Assembly (NCBI GenBank): GCA_021108035.1
Contig: JAIORQ010000076.1
Span: 44,255-108,254 of the forward strand
DNA length: 64,000 nucleotides
Direction: 5' to 3'
Source of the DNA: Bacteroidales bacterium
GTDB taxonomy: Bacteria; Bacteroidota; Bacteroidia; Bacteroidales; JAADGE01
The notes below the pieces were generated by a model. That model saw only the letters and a program-made list of their open reading frames with translations. It was not told the DNA's origin and did not search any database. Position 1 is the first letter of the stretch. Each line of letters opens with the position of its first letter. This document shows positions 21,463 through 29,085 of the stretch, piece by piece. Made by a program: the position numbers and the translations under genes.

Positions 21463-22410
21463 ATGATTGAAAAAAAAATATATTTAGATCCGGACAGTTT
21501 AATCGACTTTTACGGAAACGACAGTAAGAATACCGAAAAAATAAAGCATTTATTTCCAAAATTGAAGATTGTTATTCGAGGTGATGAGATTAAAGTTTCA
21601 GGAGGAAATCAAGAGGTTAAAAATTTTGAACAATTCATAAACAAGCTCAAAAAACAGTTAGACCGTTTTAATAAACTTGAAATTAAAGATATTGAATTGA
21701 TCTACAATAATAAAATTAACTTGAACTTTGATTCAGATTCAGTTATCATATACGGCAATAACGGCAAGCCTATTACTGCTCGAACTGAAAATCAAAAAAA
21801 GTTCGTAAATTCATATTATAAAAATGATTTGATATTTGCTGTGGGTCCTGCGGGTACCGGCAAAACTTACTTGGCAATTTCATTAGCTGTAAGAGCTTTA
21901 AAAAATAATGAAGTAAGAAAGATCATTTTAAGCCGTCCGGCAGTTGAAGCCGGTGAAAGATTAGGCTTCTTACCCGGCGATCTTAAAGATAAATTAGATC
22001 CCTATTTGCAAGCATTGTATGATGCGTTATCAGATATCCTCCCCGGAAATAAACTAAACAAATTAATAGAGCAAGGCATTATTCAAATTGCACCTTTAGC
22101 ATATATGAGAGGAAGAACTCTTAATGATGCCGTAGTAATACTTGATGAAGCCCAAAACACTACAATTTCACAACTTAAAATGTTCCTTACTCGAATGGGT
22201 GAAAGCTCAAAATTTATTATTACGGGTGATATGACTCAAATTGATCTTCCTAAAAATGTAAAATCAGGTTTATTGAAAGTTAATGATATATTAAATAACA
22301 TAAAAGGTATTAAATTTATTTATTTCAACAAACAGGATATTGTAAGACATCCTTTGGTTTCTCCTATTGTTGAGGCGTTTGAGAAAGACAGAAATAAAGC
22401 AAAAGGGTAA
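21463..22410 (+). CDS. PhoH-family ATPase
   Basis: The 315-residue PhoH-like protein has a small N-terminal KH-like region and then an SF1-helicase-like ATPase core. Walker A is VGPAGTGKTYLAI at about residues 127-139, Walker B is VVILDEAQNTT at about 224-234, and FIITGDMTQIDLP follows. Proteins of this type are linked to RNA metabolism and ribosome maturation. It starts 60 bases from the divergent SAM hydrolase gene. The gap contains TTACTTTG at about 21431-21438, close to the Bacteroidetes -7 element. Confidence 0.93.
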   Translation: MIEKKIYLDPDSLIDFYGNDSKNTEKIKHLFPKLKIVIRGDEIKVSGGNQEVKNFEQFINKLKKQLDRFNKLEIKDIELIYNNKINLNFDSDSVIIYGNNGKPITARTENQKKFVNSYYKNDLIFAVGPAGTGKTYLAISLAVRALKNNEVRKIILSRPAVEAGERLGFLPGDLKDKLDPYLQALYDALSDILPGNKLNKLIEQGIIQIAPLAYMRGRTLNDAVVILDEAQNTTISQLKMFLTRMGESSKFIITGDMTQIDLPKNVKSGLLKVNDILNNIKGIKFIYFNKQDIVRHPLVSPIVEAFEKDRNKAKG

Positions 22411-22471
22411 ATCTAATTACTCAAAACAATATAATTTTCTATATTTAATTTAAAATATAAACAGTAAAAAA

Positions 22472-24070
22472 ATGTCAGGGACTGAATTAAAACGAAAATT
22501 ATTCATTAAAACATTTTTAAAAAACAATCGAAATATAATTTATCCCTTAATTTTAATTATTGTATTCGCTTCTTCATATAATTACGTTTTTGATAAAAAA
22601 CCGGATAAAAGCGGAGATAATTATAATTATATTAATTATGCTTCTTCAATTTTAGAAGGGAATGGTTACGCCTCTCCCTACACTCCCAAGCATAAACCAA
22701 CTAACTGGTTCCCTCCCGGTTATTCAAGCTTATTGGCATTAGTTATGTTGTTTTTCGGAAAAAATATAATTGCATTTAAAATTATTAACGGATTATTTTT
22801 AATCAGTAGCATATTATTATTCTACTTCTTAATACTTAAATTGACTAAAAATACTCTTTTTGCTTTTTCAATCAGCTTAATTCTTTTATTAAATTGGGGA
22901 CTTTTAATGTTTTCATTTATTATTATGGCAGAAATCCCATATTTATTTTTTGCAGTTTTAACCTTTTACTTGATTTTAGTCTTTAGAGAAGATACTAGAT
23001 ATTGGAAATCAAAATATTTTTATTTGATTATTATTACAGCTGTCGTAACATATTATTTGAGGAGCCATGGGATTGTACTTATCATAGCAGCAATTACATT
23101 CTATCTTATCAGCAAAAAATTTAAAATTGCCGTAAGTTTTTTTGCAGGAGTATCTATATTATATCTTCCGTGGATAATAAGAAATGCTATACATGGTATT
23201 AAAGGCAGGTATTTGGGAACAATTATGGTTTACAGCCCATGGAAAGCTGAAACCGGACAAATTAATTCGTTTAGTGAATTTATTGAAAAACTGTATGTTA
23301 ACCTTCATGATACTGTTATTCTTGGATTTTTTGAAGTACTTTTTCCATTTATCCGATTAAATGCAATATCAGAAACTTTGCTAATAATGTTAGGAATACT
23401 TGTAATTATCATAGTATTTTTCGGTGCTTGGCAAGTAAAAAAAATTCGTTATTTGCTAATTTTATATTTTCTCGGAAACATAGCTGTTTTTATGCTTTGG
23501 CATACCGGCAATGCTTCCAGATATGTATGGACACTGGCACCTTTTATTGCTTTTTGTTTTTATTACGGAATTTTTAAAATAATAAATTTGTTAATAAAAC
23601 CTAACAAAAAGAAAATCTTAAATATTATATCTTACATAATAATATTCTCATCCATTCTTTATATTCCGAAAATTAATGAAATGCATAAATTATGCAAACA
23701 GGATTATTCTCAAGGGTATAAGCATTATATCACATTAGCTGAAAAAGTTAAACAAATGAATTATAATAATTCAATTATTACTTGCAGAAAACCGGGAATG
23801 TTTCATTTTTATTCCGGTGCCTATGTTACAAGATATAAATTTAGTAAGAATGAAGAAATAGTGCTTCAGAATTTAGTTGATAATAAAGTTGATTTTGTAG
23901 TATTGGAACATTTGGGACTAAATTCAACATCAAAATTCTTAATACCTGCTATTGCAAAATATTCGGGATTATTTCATGAACACATTTTTATTCCTGAACC
24001 AAATACATTTTTATTAAAATTCGACAGACAAAAAGCTAAAAATATACTTAAAGCTAATATATATAAATAA
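22472..24070 (+). CDS. GT-C membrane glycosyltransferase (ArnT/PMT-like)
   Basis: The 532-residue protein has roughly ten hydrophobic segments. After the first one comes an acidic loop (DKSGDNYNYINYASSILEG) and TNWFPPGYS; both are hallmarks of GT-C enzymes using polyprenyl-phosphate sugars, where the first loop Asp is catalytic. A C-terminal soluble region of about 120 residues (SIITCRKPGMFHFYSG, VDFVVLEHLG) follows. Acceptor and sugar cannot be told from sequence. Its 3' end overlaps the convergent S26 peptidase gene by 17 bases. Confidence 0.82.
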   Translation: MSGTELKRKLFIKTFLKNNRNIIYPLILIIVFASSYNYVFDKKPDKSGDNYNYINYASSILEGNGYASPYTPKHKPTNWFPPGYSSLLALVMLFFGKNIIAFKIINGLFLISSILLFYFLILKLTKNTLFAFSISLILLLNWGLLMFSFIIMAEIPYLFFAVLTFYLILVFREDTRYWKSKYFYLIIITAVVTYYLRSHGIVLIIAAITFYLISKKFKIAVSFFAGVSILYLPWIIRNAIHGIKGRYLGTIMVYSPWKAETGQINSFSEFIEKLYVNLHDTVILGFFEVLFPFIRLNAISETLLIMLGILVIIIVFFGAWQVKKIRYLLILYFLGNIAVFMLWHTGNASRYVWTLAPFIAFCFYYGIFKIINLLIKPNKKKILNIISYIIIFSSILYIPKINEMHKLCKQDYSQGYKHYITLAEKVKQMNYNNSIITCRKPGMFHFYSGAYVTRYKFSKNEEIVLQNLVDNKVDFVVLEHLGLNSTSKFLIPAIAKYSGLFHEHIFIPEPNTFLLKFDRQKAKNILKANIYK

Positions 24071-24707
24071 CTCTTCCAACAATATTTTTTTTATTTATCA
24101 AACCTAAAGTTCTTGAATCATTAAGATCACGTCTGTTATCATTTAACACAAAAACAGAATCTTTGCTCATAACAATTTTATTTATTTTTTGTTCAACAGA
24201 AAAAAAACTTTGAGTGTGTTTTTCAATCGGAAAAACTTTCTTTTTTAAATCTGAAACAGAATCGGTCATTATTTCATCATATTCATATTGAGTTAATTCT
24301 GCCTGATAAAACCCGGAATTATTCAATTCTTTTAAATTGTATTTCATTTTTAATGAATCAACTTCCGAAATTTTAATAAATCTTATGCAATAACTTTTTG
24401 TATGATGCTGAAAGACAAATTTTTTATTATTCACAAATACATCTTGCCCTGATATAGTAACAGTATCTTTATATTGTGCTGCTAATCTGCAAAGATTTAA
24501 TTGATCATACTTTTCATCTTTATAAAGAATAATATCTCCGGTTTTGAATCGTGAAATTTTGCTGATAATCAATTTATCTCCGGATAAAATTGTTTTATAC
24601 ATCGAATCAGTTTCAACTTTATAAACTTGAATAAAGAAAATTTTTATCAGAACAGTTAACGAAAAGATCAATATTAATGAAAATAAAATAAATTTCAGCT
24701 GTTTCAT
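24054..24707 (-). CDS. S26-family signal-peptidase-like protein, possible missing catalytic Lys
   Basis: The 217-residue protein has an N-terminal membrane anchor (FILFSLILIFSLTVLIKIFF) and the S26 serine box VETDSMYKTILSGDKLIISK. The final box NDNRRDLNDSRTLGLI fits the family's GDNRxxSxDSR region, with Gly changed to Asn. The lysine box aligns without gaps as CRLAAQYKDTV against the neighbour's KRCVAVAGDIL, which puts Cys where the general-base Lys belongs. It may be a degenerate or specialised paralogue of LepB, which lies 65 bases upstream behind a terminator. Confidence 0.75.
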   Translation of the reverse strand: MKQLKFILFSLILIFSLTVLIKIFFIQVYKVETDSMYKTILSGDKLIISKISRFKTGDIILYKDEKYDQLNLCRLAAQYKDTVTISGQDVFVNNKKFVFQHHTKSYCIRFIKISEVDSLKMKYNLKELNNSGFYQAELTQYEYDEIMTDSVSDLKKKVFPIEKHTQSFFSVEQKINKIVMSKDSVFVLNDNRRDLNDSRTLGLINKKNIVGRVIYIY

Positions 24708-24721
24708 AAGAATACAAAAAT

Positions 24722-24751
24722 AAAAAACCGCTACTGAAAAATAACGGTTTT
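24722..24751 (-). terminator. Rho-independent terminator after lepB
   Basis: On the minus strand AAACCGTTA and TAGCGGTTT pair around a loop of about ten bases and are followed by a run of six T. It separates lepB from the downstream S26 paralogue, so the latter probably needs its own promoter or read-through. Confidence 0.75.
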
Positions 24752-24771
24752 ATACTTAAAATTAGATAATA

Positions 24772-26190
24772 TTATATATCATCGTCAATAATCTTTAATA
24801 TTCTGTCAAATCTTATCTTACCGGTAAAGATAGTTTTATCTTTATCAAGTGACAACCAAATAAATACAGGTTTCCCTACAACATGATCATCAGGTACAAA
24901 GCCCCAGAATCTGGAATCTGCGGAATTACTTCTGTTATCACCCATCATAAAGTAATAATTCATTTTAAAAGTATATTCTTTTGCTTCTTTTCCGTTAATA
25001 AATATTTTTCCGTCAGTTATTTTAAGATCATTATTTTCATAAACATTTATTACTCTTTTGTATTTTGATATATTACTTGTATCAATCTTAATTGTTTTTC
25101 CTGCTTCAGGAATATACAAGGGTCCGAAATGATCATTATTCCATTTATATCGGGAATCATGCGGAAAAATATCGGGATCAAAAACAGCAGAATCATGAAC
25201 AATTTTCTCAACAAAACTAACACTTTTAAATTTCGAAATTTTCTTGGCATAATCTTCAGTTAAGGGCAGTACATATCCTGCAACACCATATCTTTGAGAA
25301 ATACTGTAATCCTCTGAACTTATTCCCATATCAAGTAATGTTTTTTTATTTAAAGATTTACCCGGTTTCATAACAATATGATGATTCTGCTGTGCATTTT
25401 CAAACTTTTCACCTATTTGACCGTTAATATAAACTTCGGAAGATTTAATCTCAAGAATATCACCTGCTACAGCCACACATCTTTTCACGTAATTATCTTT
25501 TTTATCTACCGGTCTGCCGACGATTGTGTAATTTCCGCGAACCAATTTTCTTGCATTACTTAAATAATACTCTTCACTTTTTAATTCCTTACCGGATTTA
25601 ATGTCAGCATCCATATTTTGCCTTGCATATCCTCTTACAATTTTATAATAACTTTCTGCCGATCGTTCTATGGCAACTGTATCTCCAACCGGAAAATTAA
25701 AAACAACAATATCATTTCTTTGAACTTCACCCAATCCGGCTAATCTTTTATACGGAGATTTTATCCATTCCAAGTATGGTTTAGAAGCTTTTGTACCCGG
25801 AATTGTATGATGCATAAAAGGAATAGACAAAGGCGTATTCGGCATTCTCGGTCCGTAACTTATTTTGCTTACAAAAAGATAATCTCCGACTAATAATGAT
25901 TTTTCCAAAGAAGAAGTAGGTATCATATATGCTTCAATAAAAAACATTCTGATAATAGTTGCTGCTATAATTGCAAAAACCAAGGCGTCTACCCATTCAA
26001 TCAGCTTGCTTTTTTTCTCAAGATTTCTTTTTTTCCAGAAAGTCCAATTTACTTTTTTGGAAATATAGTAATCATAAATTATCGGGATACCGAGTATCAG
26101 CCACCAACTTCCAATCCAAATTATAAAAAGGATAAAAACAAAGGTCCAAAAACCAAACTTAAAATACTTATTTTTTAATATTTTTCTCAT
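24772..26190 (-). CDS. lepB: Signal peptidase I
   Basis: LepB removes signal peptides on the outer face of the cytoplasmic membrane. At 472 residues it is the long Bacteroidetes form. Hydrophobic segments lie at about 10-40 and 68-88. The Ser box is YMIPTSSLEKSLLVGDYLFVSK cut at about residues 93-114, the Lys box is VKRCVAVAGD at about 235, and the last box is MGDNRSNSADSRFWGFV at about 418. A large insertion between the Lys box and the final box is characteristic. The gene starts 21 bases beyond the dapB-tail duplication at 26212-26273, so it was probably the direct neighbour of dapB before that insertion. Confidence 0.95.
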   Translation of the reverse strand: MRKILKNKYFKFGFWTFVFILFIIWIGSWWLILGIPIIYDYYISKKVNWTFWKKRNLEKKSKLIEWVDALVFAIIAATIIRMFFIEAYMIPTSSLEKSLLVGDYLFVSKISYGPRMPNTPLSIPFMHHTIPGTKASKPYLEWIKSPYKRLAGLGEVQRNDIVVFNFPVGDTVAIERSAESYYKIVRGYARQNMDADIKSGKELKSEEYYLSNARKLVRGNYTIVGRPVDKKDNYVKRCVAVAGDILEIKSSEVYINGQIGEKFENAQQNHHIVMKPGKSLNKKTLLDMGISSEDYSISQRYGVAGYVLPLTEDYAKKISKFKSVSFVEKIVHDSAVFDPDIFPHDSRYKWNNDHFGPLYIPEAGKTIKIDTSNISKYKRVINVYENNDLKITDGKIFINGKEAKEYTFKMNYYFMMGDNRSNSADSRFWGFVPDDHVVGKPVFIWLSLDKDKTIFTGKIRFDRILKIIDDDI

Positions 26191-26211
26191 TCTTTTTTTA
26201 TTTTAAAACAT

Positions 26212-26273
26212 CAAATTAACATAATTTTACTCTAAAAATCTAATAAATCATCCATTGCCGGAAAACCTTTATT
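26212..26273 (-). repeat. Copy A of the duplicated dapB 3' end
   Basis: The 62 bases match 26837-26898 in direct orientation with three mismatches. On the minus strand the copy still reads NKGFPAMDDLLDF and a stop, a variant of the last codons of dapB (NKGFLTMDDLLDF). It lies at the lepB-proximal end of the toxin-antitoxin cassette and supplies the toxin gene's stop codon. Confidence 0.9.
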
Positions 26274-26580
26274 TTAAAGTTTTCAGCAGATTTTCAAAAC
26301 GTTTTGGGTTTCTGTGAGTATCCCAAACAGCTAAAACTCTAACTTCATCCTCAGCAACTTGATACACCAACCAATAATCACGAACTAACTTAATACGGAT
26401 GTTGTCAAAATCTGTCATTCTCCCAATTCTTGGGTGAACTATCAGCATTTCAGCAGCTTCATTGAAAAGCATGTTTAACTTACGACTGTATATTTTTGAC
26501 TTATTACGTTCATTCCAATAATCAAATATGTCTTTTTTCTGCTGTTGAGCCAATTCTGACCAAATTAATCTTCCAACCAT
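26269..26580 (-). CDS. RelE/ParE-family toxin
   Basis: The 103-residue protein fits the ParE/RelE fold. It has an N-terminal helix pair (WSELAQQQKKDIFDYWNERNKS), then HPRIGRM, and the strands IRIKLVRDYWLVYQVAEDEVRVLAVWDTHRNP. The late Trp-Asp-x-Arg-x-Pro ending is typical of the ParE branch, whose members poison gyrase. It overlaps the antitoxin gene by 16 bases. The last codon and stop fall in the duplicated dapB tail at 26269-26273, so the gene end was fixed when the cassette inserted. Confidence 0.85.
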   Translation of the reverse strand: MVGRLIWSELAQQQKKDIFDYWNERNKSKIYSRKLNMLFNEAAEMLIVHPRIGRMTDFDNIRIKLVRDYWLVYQVAEDEVRVLAVWDTHRNPKRFENLLKTLK

Positions 26581-26801
26581 TTTTCTGCTTCCTTTTTTGC
26601 TTCTTCGTGAGTTAAATACTCTCTATTTTCAATCTGTGAAATTGCTGTTTCTAATTCATTAATTTGATCTTTAGTTAATTTTACCACATCTTTACTTCCG
26701 GTACTCATATCAAACAGTTTACTTATCTCCATAAGCAAAACCGGATTATCAGTTTGATTTATGGCATCTGTCAAGTTCGATTTTATTAATTTTATATCCA
26801 T
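26565..26801 (-). CDS. Antitoxin partner of the ParE-like toxin
   Basis: This is a small acidic protein of about 78 residues from the ATG at 26799-26801; a GTG at 26825 would add eight residues. It has no membrane segment. The N-terminal part (IKLIKSNLTDAINQTDNPVLLMEISKLF) is helical. The C-terminal part (EETYLTHEEA-like: EYLTHEEAKKEAEKWLED) is the typical charged tail that covers a RelE/ParE toxin. It precedes and overlaps the toxin, the usual order for such modules. The antitoxin family itself is not one that I can name with certainty. Confidence 0.75.
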   Translation of the reverse strand: MDIKLIKSNLTDAINQTDNPVLLMEISKLFDMSTGSKDVVKLTKDQINELETAISQIENREYLTHEEAKKEAEKWLED

Positions 26802-26836
26802 TTTTATTTCTTCATAAATTTTCACTACTTACATAG

Positions 26837-26898
26837 CAAATTAACATAATTTTACTCTAAAAATCTAATAAATCATCCATTGTCAAAAAACCTTTATT
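26837..26898 (-). repeat. Copy B: native dapB 3' end
   Basis: This is the authentic end of dapB plus about 20 bases downstream, matching 26212-26273 at 59 of 62 positions. The two copies are 625 bases apart and bracket the toxin-antitoxin pair, as expected for an insertion that reconstitutes a gene 3' end. Confidence 0.9.
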
Positions 26899-27573
26899 GT
26901 TTCTTGTAAATTCTGCTGCCAAAACAGCTCCGAGAGCAAAACCTTTTCTGCTTTTTGCACTATGTGTAATTTTAATATAATCAACGGCAGATTCATATTT
27001 TATGGTATGAATACCCGGTACTTTATCTTCTCTTATCGACCGAATTGCAAGTTCTGTATCACTAACTGCATTTTCTTTTACCCAAGTTTTCTTATTATTA
27101 AAATTTGAAATTAAATCTTCAGCTAAACTGATTGCAGTACCACTTGGCGCATCTTTTTTTTCGGTGTGATGTGTTTCCGATATTGATACATCATAAGCTT
27201 CAACTTTGTTCATAAGGTTTGCCAAAGATTTATTAAGTTTAAAAAATAAATTTACTCCTAAACTAAAATTTGAAGCATAAAAAAAAGTTTTATTATTATT
27301 TTTGCATTGAAACTTAATATCAGGCAATTTGTCAAGCCAACCGGTTGTTCCTGAAACTACAGGAATATTTGCCTCAAAACATTTCATATAGTTTTCATAA
27401 GCAGAATCCGGTTGAGTAAATTCTATTGCAACATCTGATTTTTTTAAATTTTCAACCGTGAAATCATCTTTATTTGACACATCAAATTTATATATAATTT
27501 CATGACCTTTTTCAAGGGCAATTTTTTCAATTTCTTTACCCATTTTTCCGTATCCTATTAATGCTATTTTCAT
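26857..27573 (-). CDS. dapB: 4-hydroxy-tetrahydrodipicolinate reductase
   Basis: DapB reduces the DapA product with NAD(P)H on the way to diaminopimelate. At 238 residues it is the short Bacteroidetes form. A Rossmann opening (MKIALIGYGKMGKEIE) is followed by VAIEFTQPDSAYENY, VSGTTGW, and the catalytic block SISETHHTEKKDAPSGTA, with His-His and Lys in the expected places. The end of the gene is duplicated at 26212-26273. The gene lies downstream of the rplT terminator. Confidence 0.96.
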   Translation of the reverse strand: MKIALIGYGKMGKEIEKIALEKGHEIIYKFDVSNKDDFTVENLKKSDVAIEFTQPDSAYENYMKCFEANIPVVSGTTGWLDKLPDIKFQCKNNNKTFFYASNFSLGVNLFFKLNKSLANLMNKVEAYDVSISETHHTEKKDAPSGTAISLAEDLISNFNNKKTWVKENAVSDTELAIRSIREDKVPGIHTIKYESAVDYIKITHSAKSRKGFALGAVLAAEFTRNNKGFLTMDDLLDF

Positions 27574-27621
27574 ATTACTTCTTGTTTTGAGTCGCCCTAA
27601 AATAAGTTGGTTAATTTATTA

Positions 27622-27648
27622 CAAAAAAAGCCCGAAACAATCGGGCTT
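27622..27648 (-). terminator. Rho-independent terminator of the thrS-infC-rpmI-rplT operon
   Basis: On the minus strand AAGCCCGA and TCGGGCTT form a perfect 8-bp stem with a five-base loop, followed by a run of seven T. It lies 20 bases after the rplT stop. Confidence 0.92.
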
Positions 27649-27668
27649 ATATCATTCAGAAATCTCAA

Positions 27669-28013
27669 TTATTTTACTGAATCAACAATAGCTTTAAAAG
27701 CTTCCGGATGATTCATGGCTAAGTCAGCCAGCACTTTTCGGTTCAATTCAATTCCTTTTTTATGAATTTTTCCCATAAATTCAGAATAAGACATATCATA
27801 TTGTCTTACAGCGGCATTGATTCTTTGAATCCATAATGCTCTGAAATTTCTTTTTTTAGTTTTTCTGTCTCGGTAAGCATATTGCAAACCTTTTTCGTGT
27901 GCATTTTTCGCAACAGTCCAAACATTTTTCCTTCTTCCGAAGTAACCTTTAGTTTGTTTTAGGACTTTTTTTCTTTTTGCTCTTGATGCTACTTTGTTTG
28001 TTGATCGTGGCAT
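27669..28013 (-). CDS. rplT: 50S ribosomal protein L20
   Basis: L20 is an early 23S rRNA-binding assembly protein. The 114-residue sequence starts [20 protein letters not shown] and continues [11 protein letters not shown], the standard family opening, and has normal length. A Met seven codons upstream is in frame but the family start is the ATG at 28011-28013. It is the last gene of thrS-infC-rpmI-rplT. The spacer to rpmI is unusually long (229 bases) and contains possible hairpins, so L20 autoregulation through this leader is possible. Confidence 0.97.
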   Translation of the reverse strand: MPRSTNKVASRAKRKKVLKQTKGYFGRRKNVWTVAKNAHEKGLQYAYRDRKTKKRNFRALWIQRINAAVRQYDMSYSEFMGKIHKKGIELNRKVLADLAMNHPEAFKAIVDSVK

Positions 28014-28242
28014 ACTTTTTAAATTTTTGAACACCGGCGGTCTTTTCGACGCTTTTAGCCTGTATTCAGGTTAATACTTGTTTAATTTTAGCGGATGTGG
28101 TCATAAGACTCTTAAAAACATTCCGTCCGGGTTTTCAAACCAAATTTGCTTATTATTTCATCTGATTTTTTAAATAATTTTAAAGGTCAGATGGAATTCG
28201 CCTATTTAAAGTATTAGTAAATAACTAACAAATTATTAAGGC
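28014..28242 (-). promoter_or_regulatory. Structured rpmI-rplT spacer, candidate L20 leader
   Basis: There is no gene in these 229 bases. On the minus strand it holds CATCTGA paired with TCAGATG across a 20-base loop, a second stem CGGA(A)TGT with ACATCCG that contains a bulged A, a small CCTG/CAGG hairpin, and a GCGTC/GACCGC stem just before rplT. rpmI and rplT are usually only tens of bases apart. The region could be an autoregulatory RNA for L20 or contain an extra promoter; which one is not shown by sequence. Confidence 0.4.
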
Positions 28243-28440
28243 TCATTTCATAGCGAGAAGTCGTTTTACGTTTTTCTCATCAGCTTTACAGACGATAGCA
28301 TCGTAACCCAAGTTTCTTTTTCGCTTTTTAGATTTTTTAGTCAAAATATGACTTTTAAAAGCATGTTTTCGTTTAATTTTACCGGTTCCGGTAATTCTGA
28401 ATCTTTTCTTCGCTCCGCCTTTTGTTTTCATTTTAGGCAT
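28243..28440 (-). CDS. rpmI: 50S ribosomal protein L35
   Basis: The 65-residue basic protein starts [20 protein letters not shown] and includes [21 protein letters not shown], the normal L35 pattern and length. It follows infC by 45 bases and precedes rplT after a long spacer. Confidence 0.96.
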   Translation of the reverse strand: MPKMKTKGGAKKRFRITGTGKIKRKHAFKSHILTKKSKKRKRNLGYDAIVCKADEKNVKRLLAMK

Positions 28441-28485
28441 AACTTTCTCTTTTTAAATTATTAATTATTATATTTATTGATTTGA

Positions 28486-29034
28486 TTATTTTTTAACAGG
28501 GGTAATGAACATAGTCATTTTCTTTCCTTCCAATTTAGGCATTGCTTCAACTTTACCAAACTCTTCAAGTGCTTGTGCAAATTCTAATAACTTTATTTTA
28601 CCTTGATCTTTATACACAATTGTTCTTCCTTTAAAGAATACAAAAACTTTCACTTTTGCACCGCTCTCCAAAAACTTTTGTGCATGATTCAGTTTAAAAT
28701 TAAAATCATGTTCATCAATATTCGGTCCGAATCTAATCTCTTTTATAACAACCTTTTGTTGTTTTGACTTCAACTCTTTTTGTTTTTTCTTTTGTTCAAA
28801 AATAAATTTTTGAAAATCAATAACTTTACAAACCGGAGGGTTAGCATTCGGAGAAATTTCTACAAGTGCAAGTTCTTGCTCTTCAGCAATAGCCAATGCT
28901 TCATCCAAAGAATAAATACCGGTTTCAATATTGTCACCAACCAATCTCACTGTTTTGGCTCTGATATATTTACCTGTTTTAAACTTATATTTTAAATTGT
29001 CTTTCCTTTTAGTATATGTTCTTTTTTTTCTGAT
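28486..29034 (-). CDS. infC: Translation initiation factor IF-3, probable AUC start
   Basis: IF-3 binds the 30S subunit and checks start codon and initiator tRNA. The conserved body is YIRAKTVRLVGDN, ALVEISPNANPPVCKVIDFQKF split over two strands, then the C-terminal domain with IKEIRFGPNIDEHDFNFK. The frame opens upstream only with a TTG at 29076 that has no ribosome binding site. A perfect AGGAGG at 29042-29047 sits seven bases before ATC (29032-29034), in frame, giving 182 residues starting (I/M)RKKRTYTK. A rare start codon is a known feature of infC because IF-3 represses its own message by rejecting it. Confidence 0.93.
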   Translation of the reverse strand: MRKKRTYTKRKDNLKYKFKTGKYIRAKTVRLVGDNIETGIYSLDEALAIAEEQELALVEISPNANPPVCKVIDFQKFIFEQKKKQKELKSKQQKVVIKEIRFGPNIDEHDFNFKLNHAQKFLESGAKVKVFVFFKGRTIVYKDQGKIKLLEFAQALEEFGKVEAMPKLEGKKMTMFITPVKK

Positions 29035-29047
29035 TGTAAATCCTCCT
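29032..29047 (-). promoter_or_regulatory. Strong Shine-Dalgarno and AUC start of infC
   Basis: AGGAGG, seven bases, then ATC in the infC frame. Good Shine-Dalgarno sequences are rare in this window, so a perfect one in front of a rare start codon stands out and decides the start. There is no ATG in frame upstream. Confidence 0.75.
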
Positions 29048-29085
29048 ATTGTTTTAGTAAAAAATTTAAATTGCAAAGATATAAT

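Noticed and set aside
28014..28242. Small gene in the rpmI-rplT gap
   Set aside because: No frame of useful length with a start and plausible composition is present on either strand.
29035..29076. N-terminal extension of IF-3 from the TTG at 29076
   Set aside because: It has no ribosome binding site, and the extension would translate through the AGGAGG that precedes the ATC.
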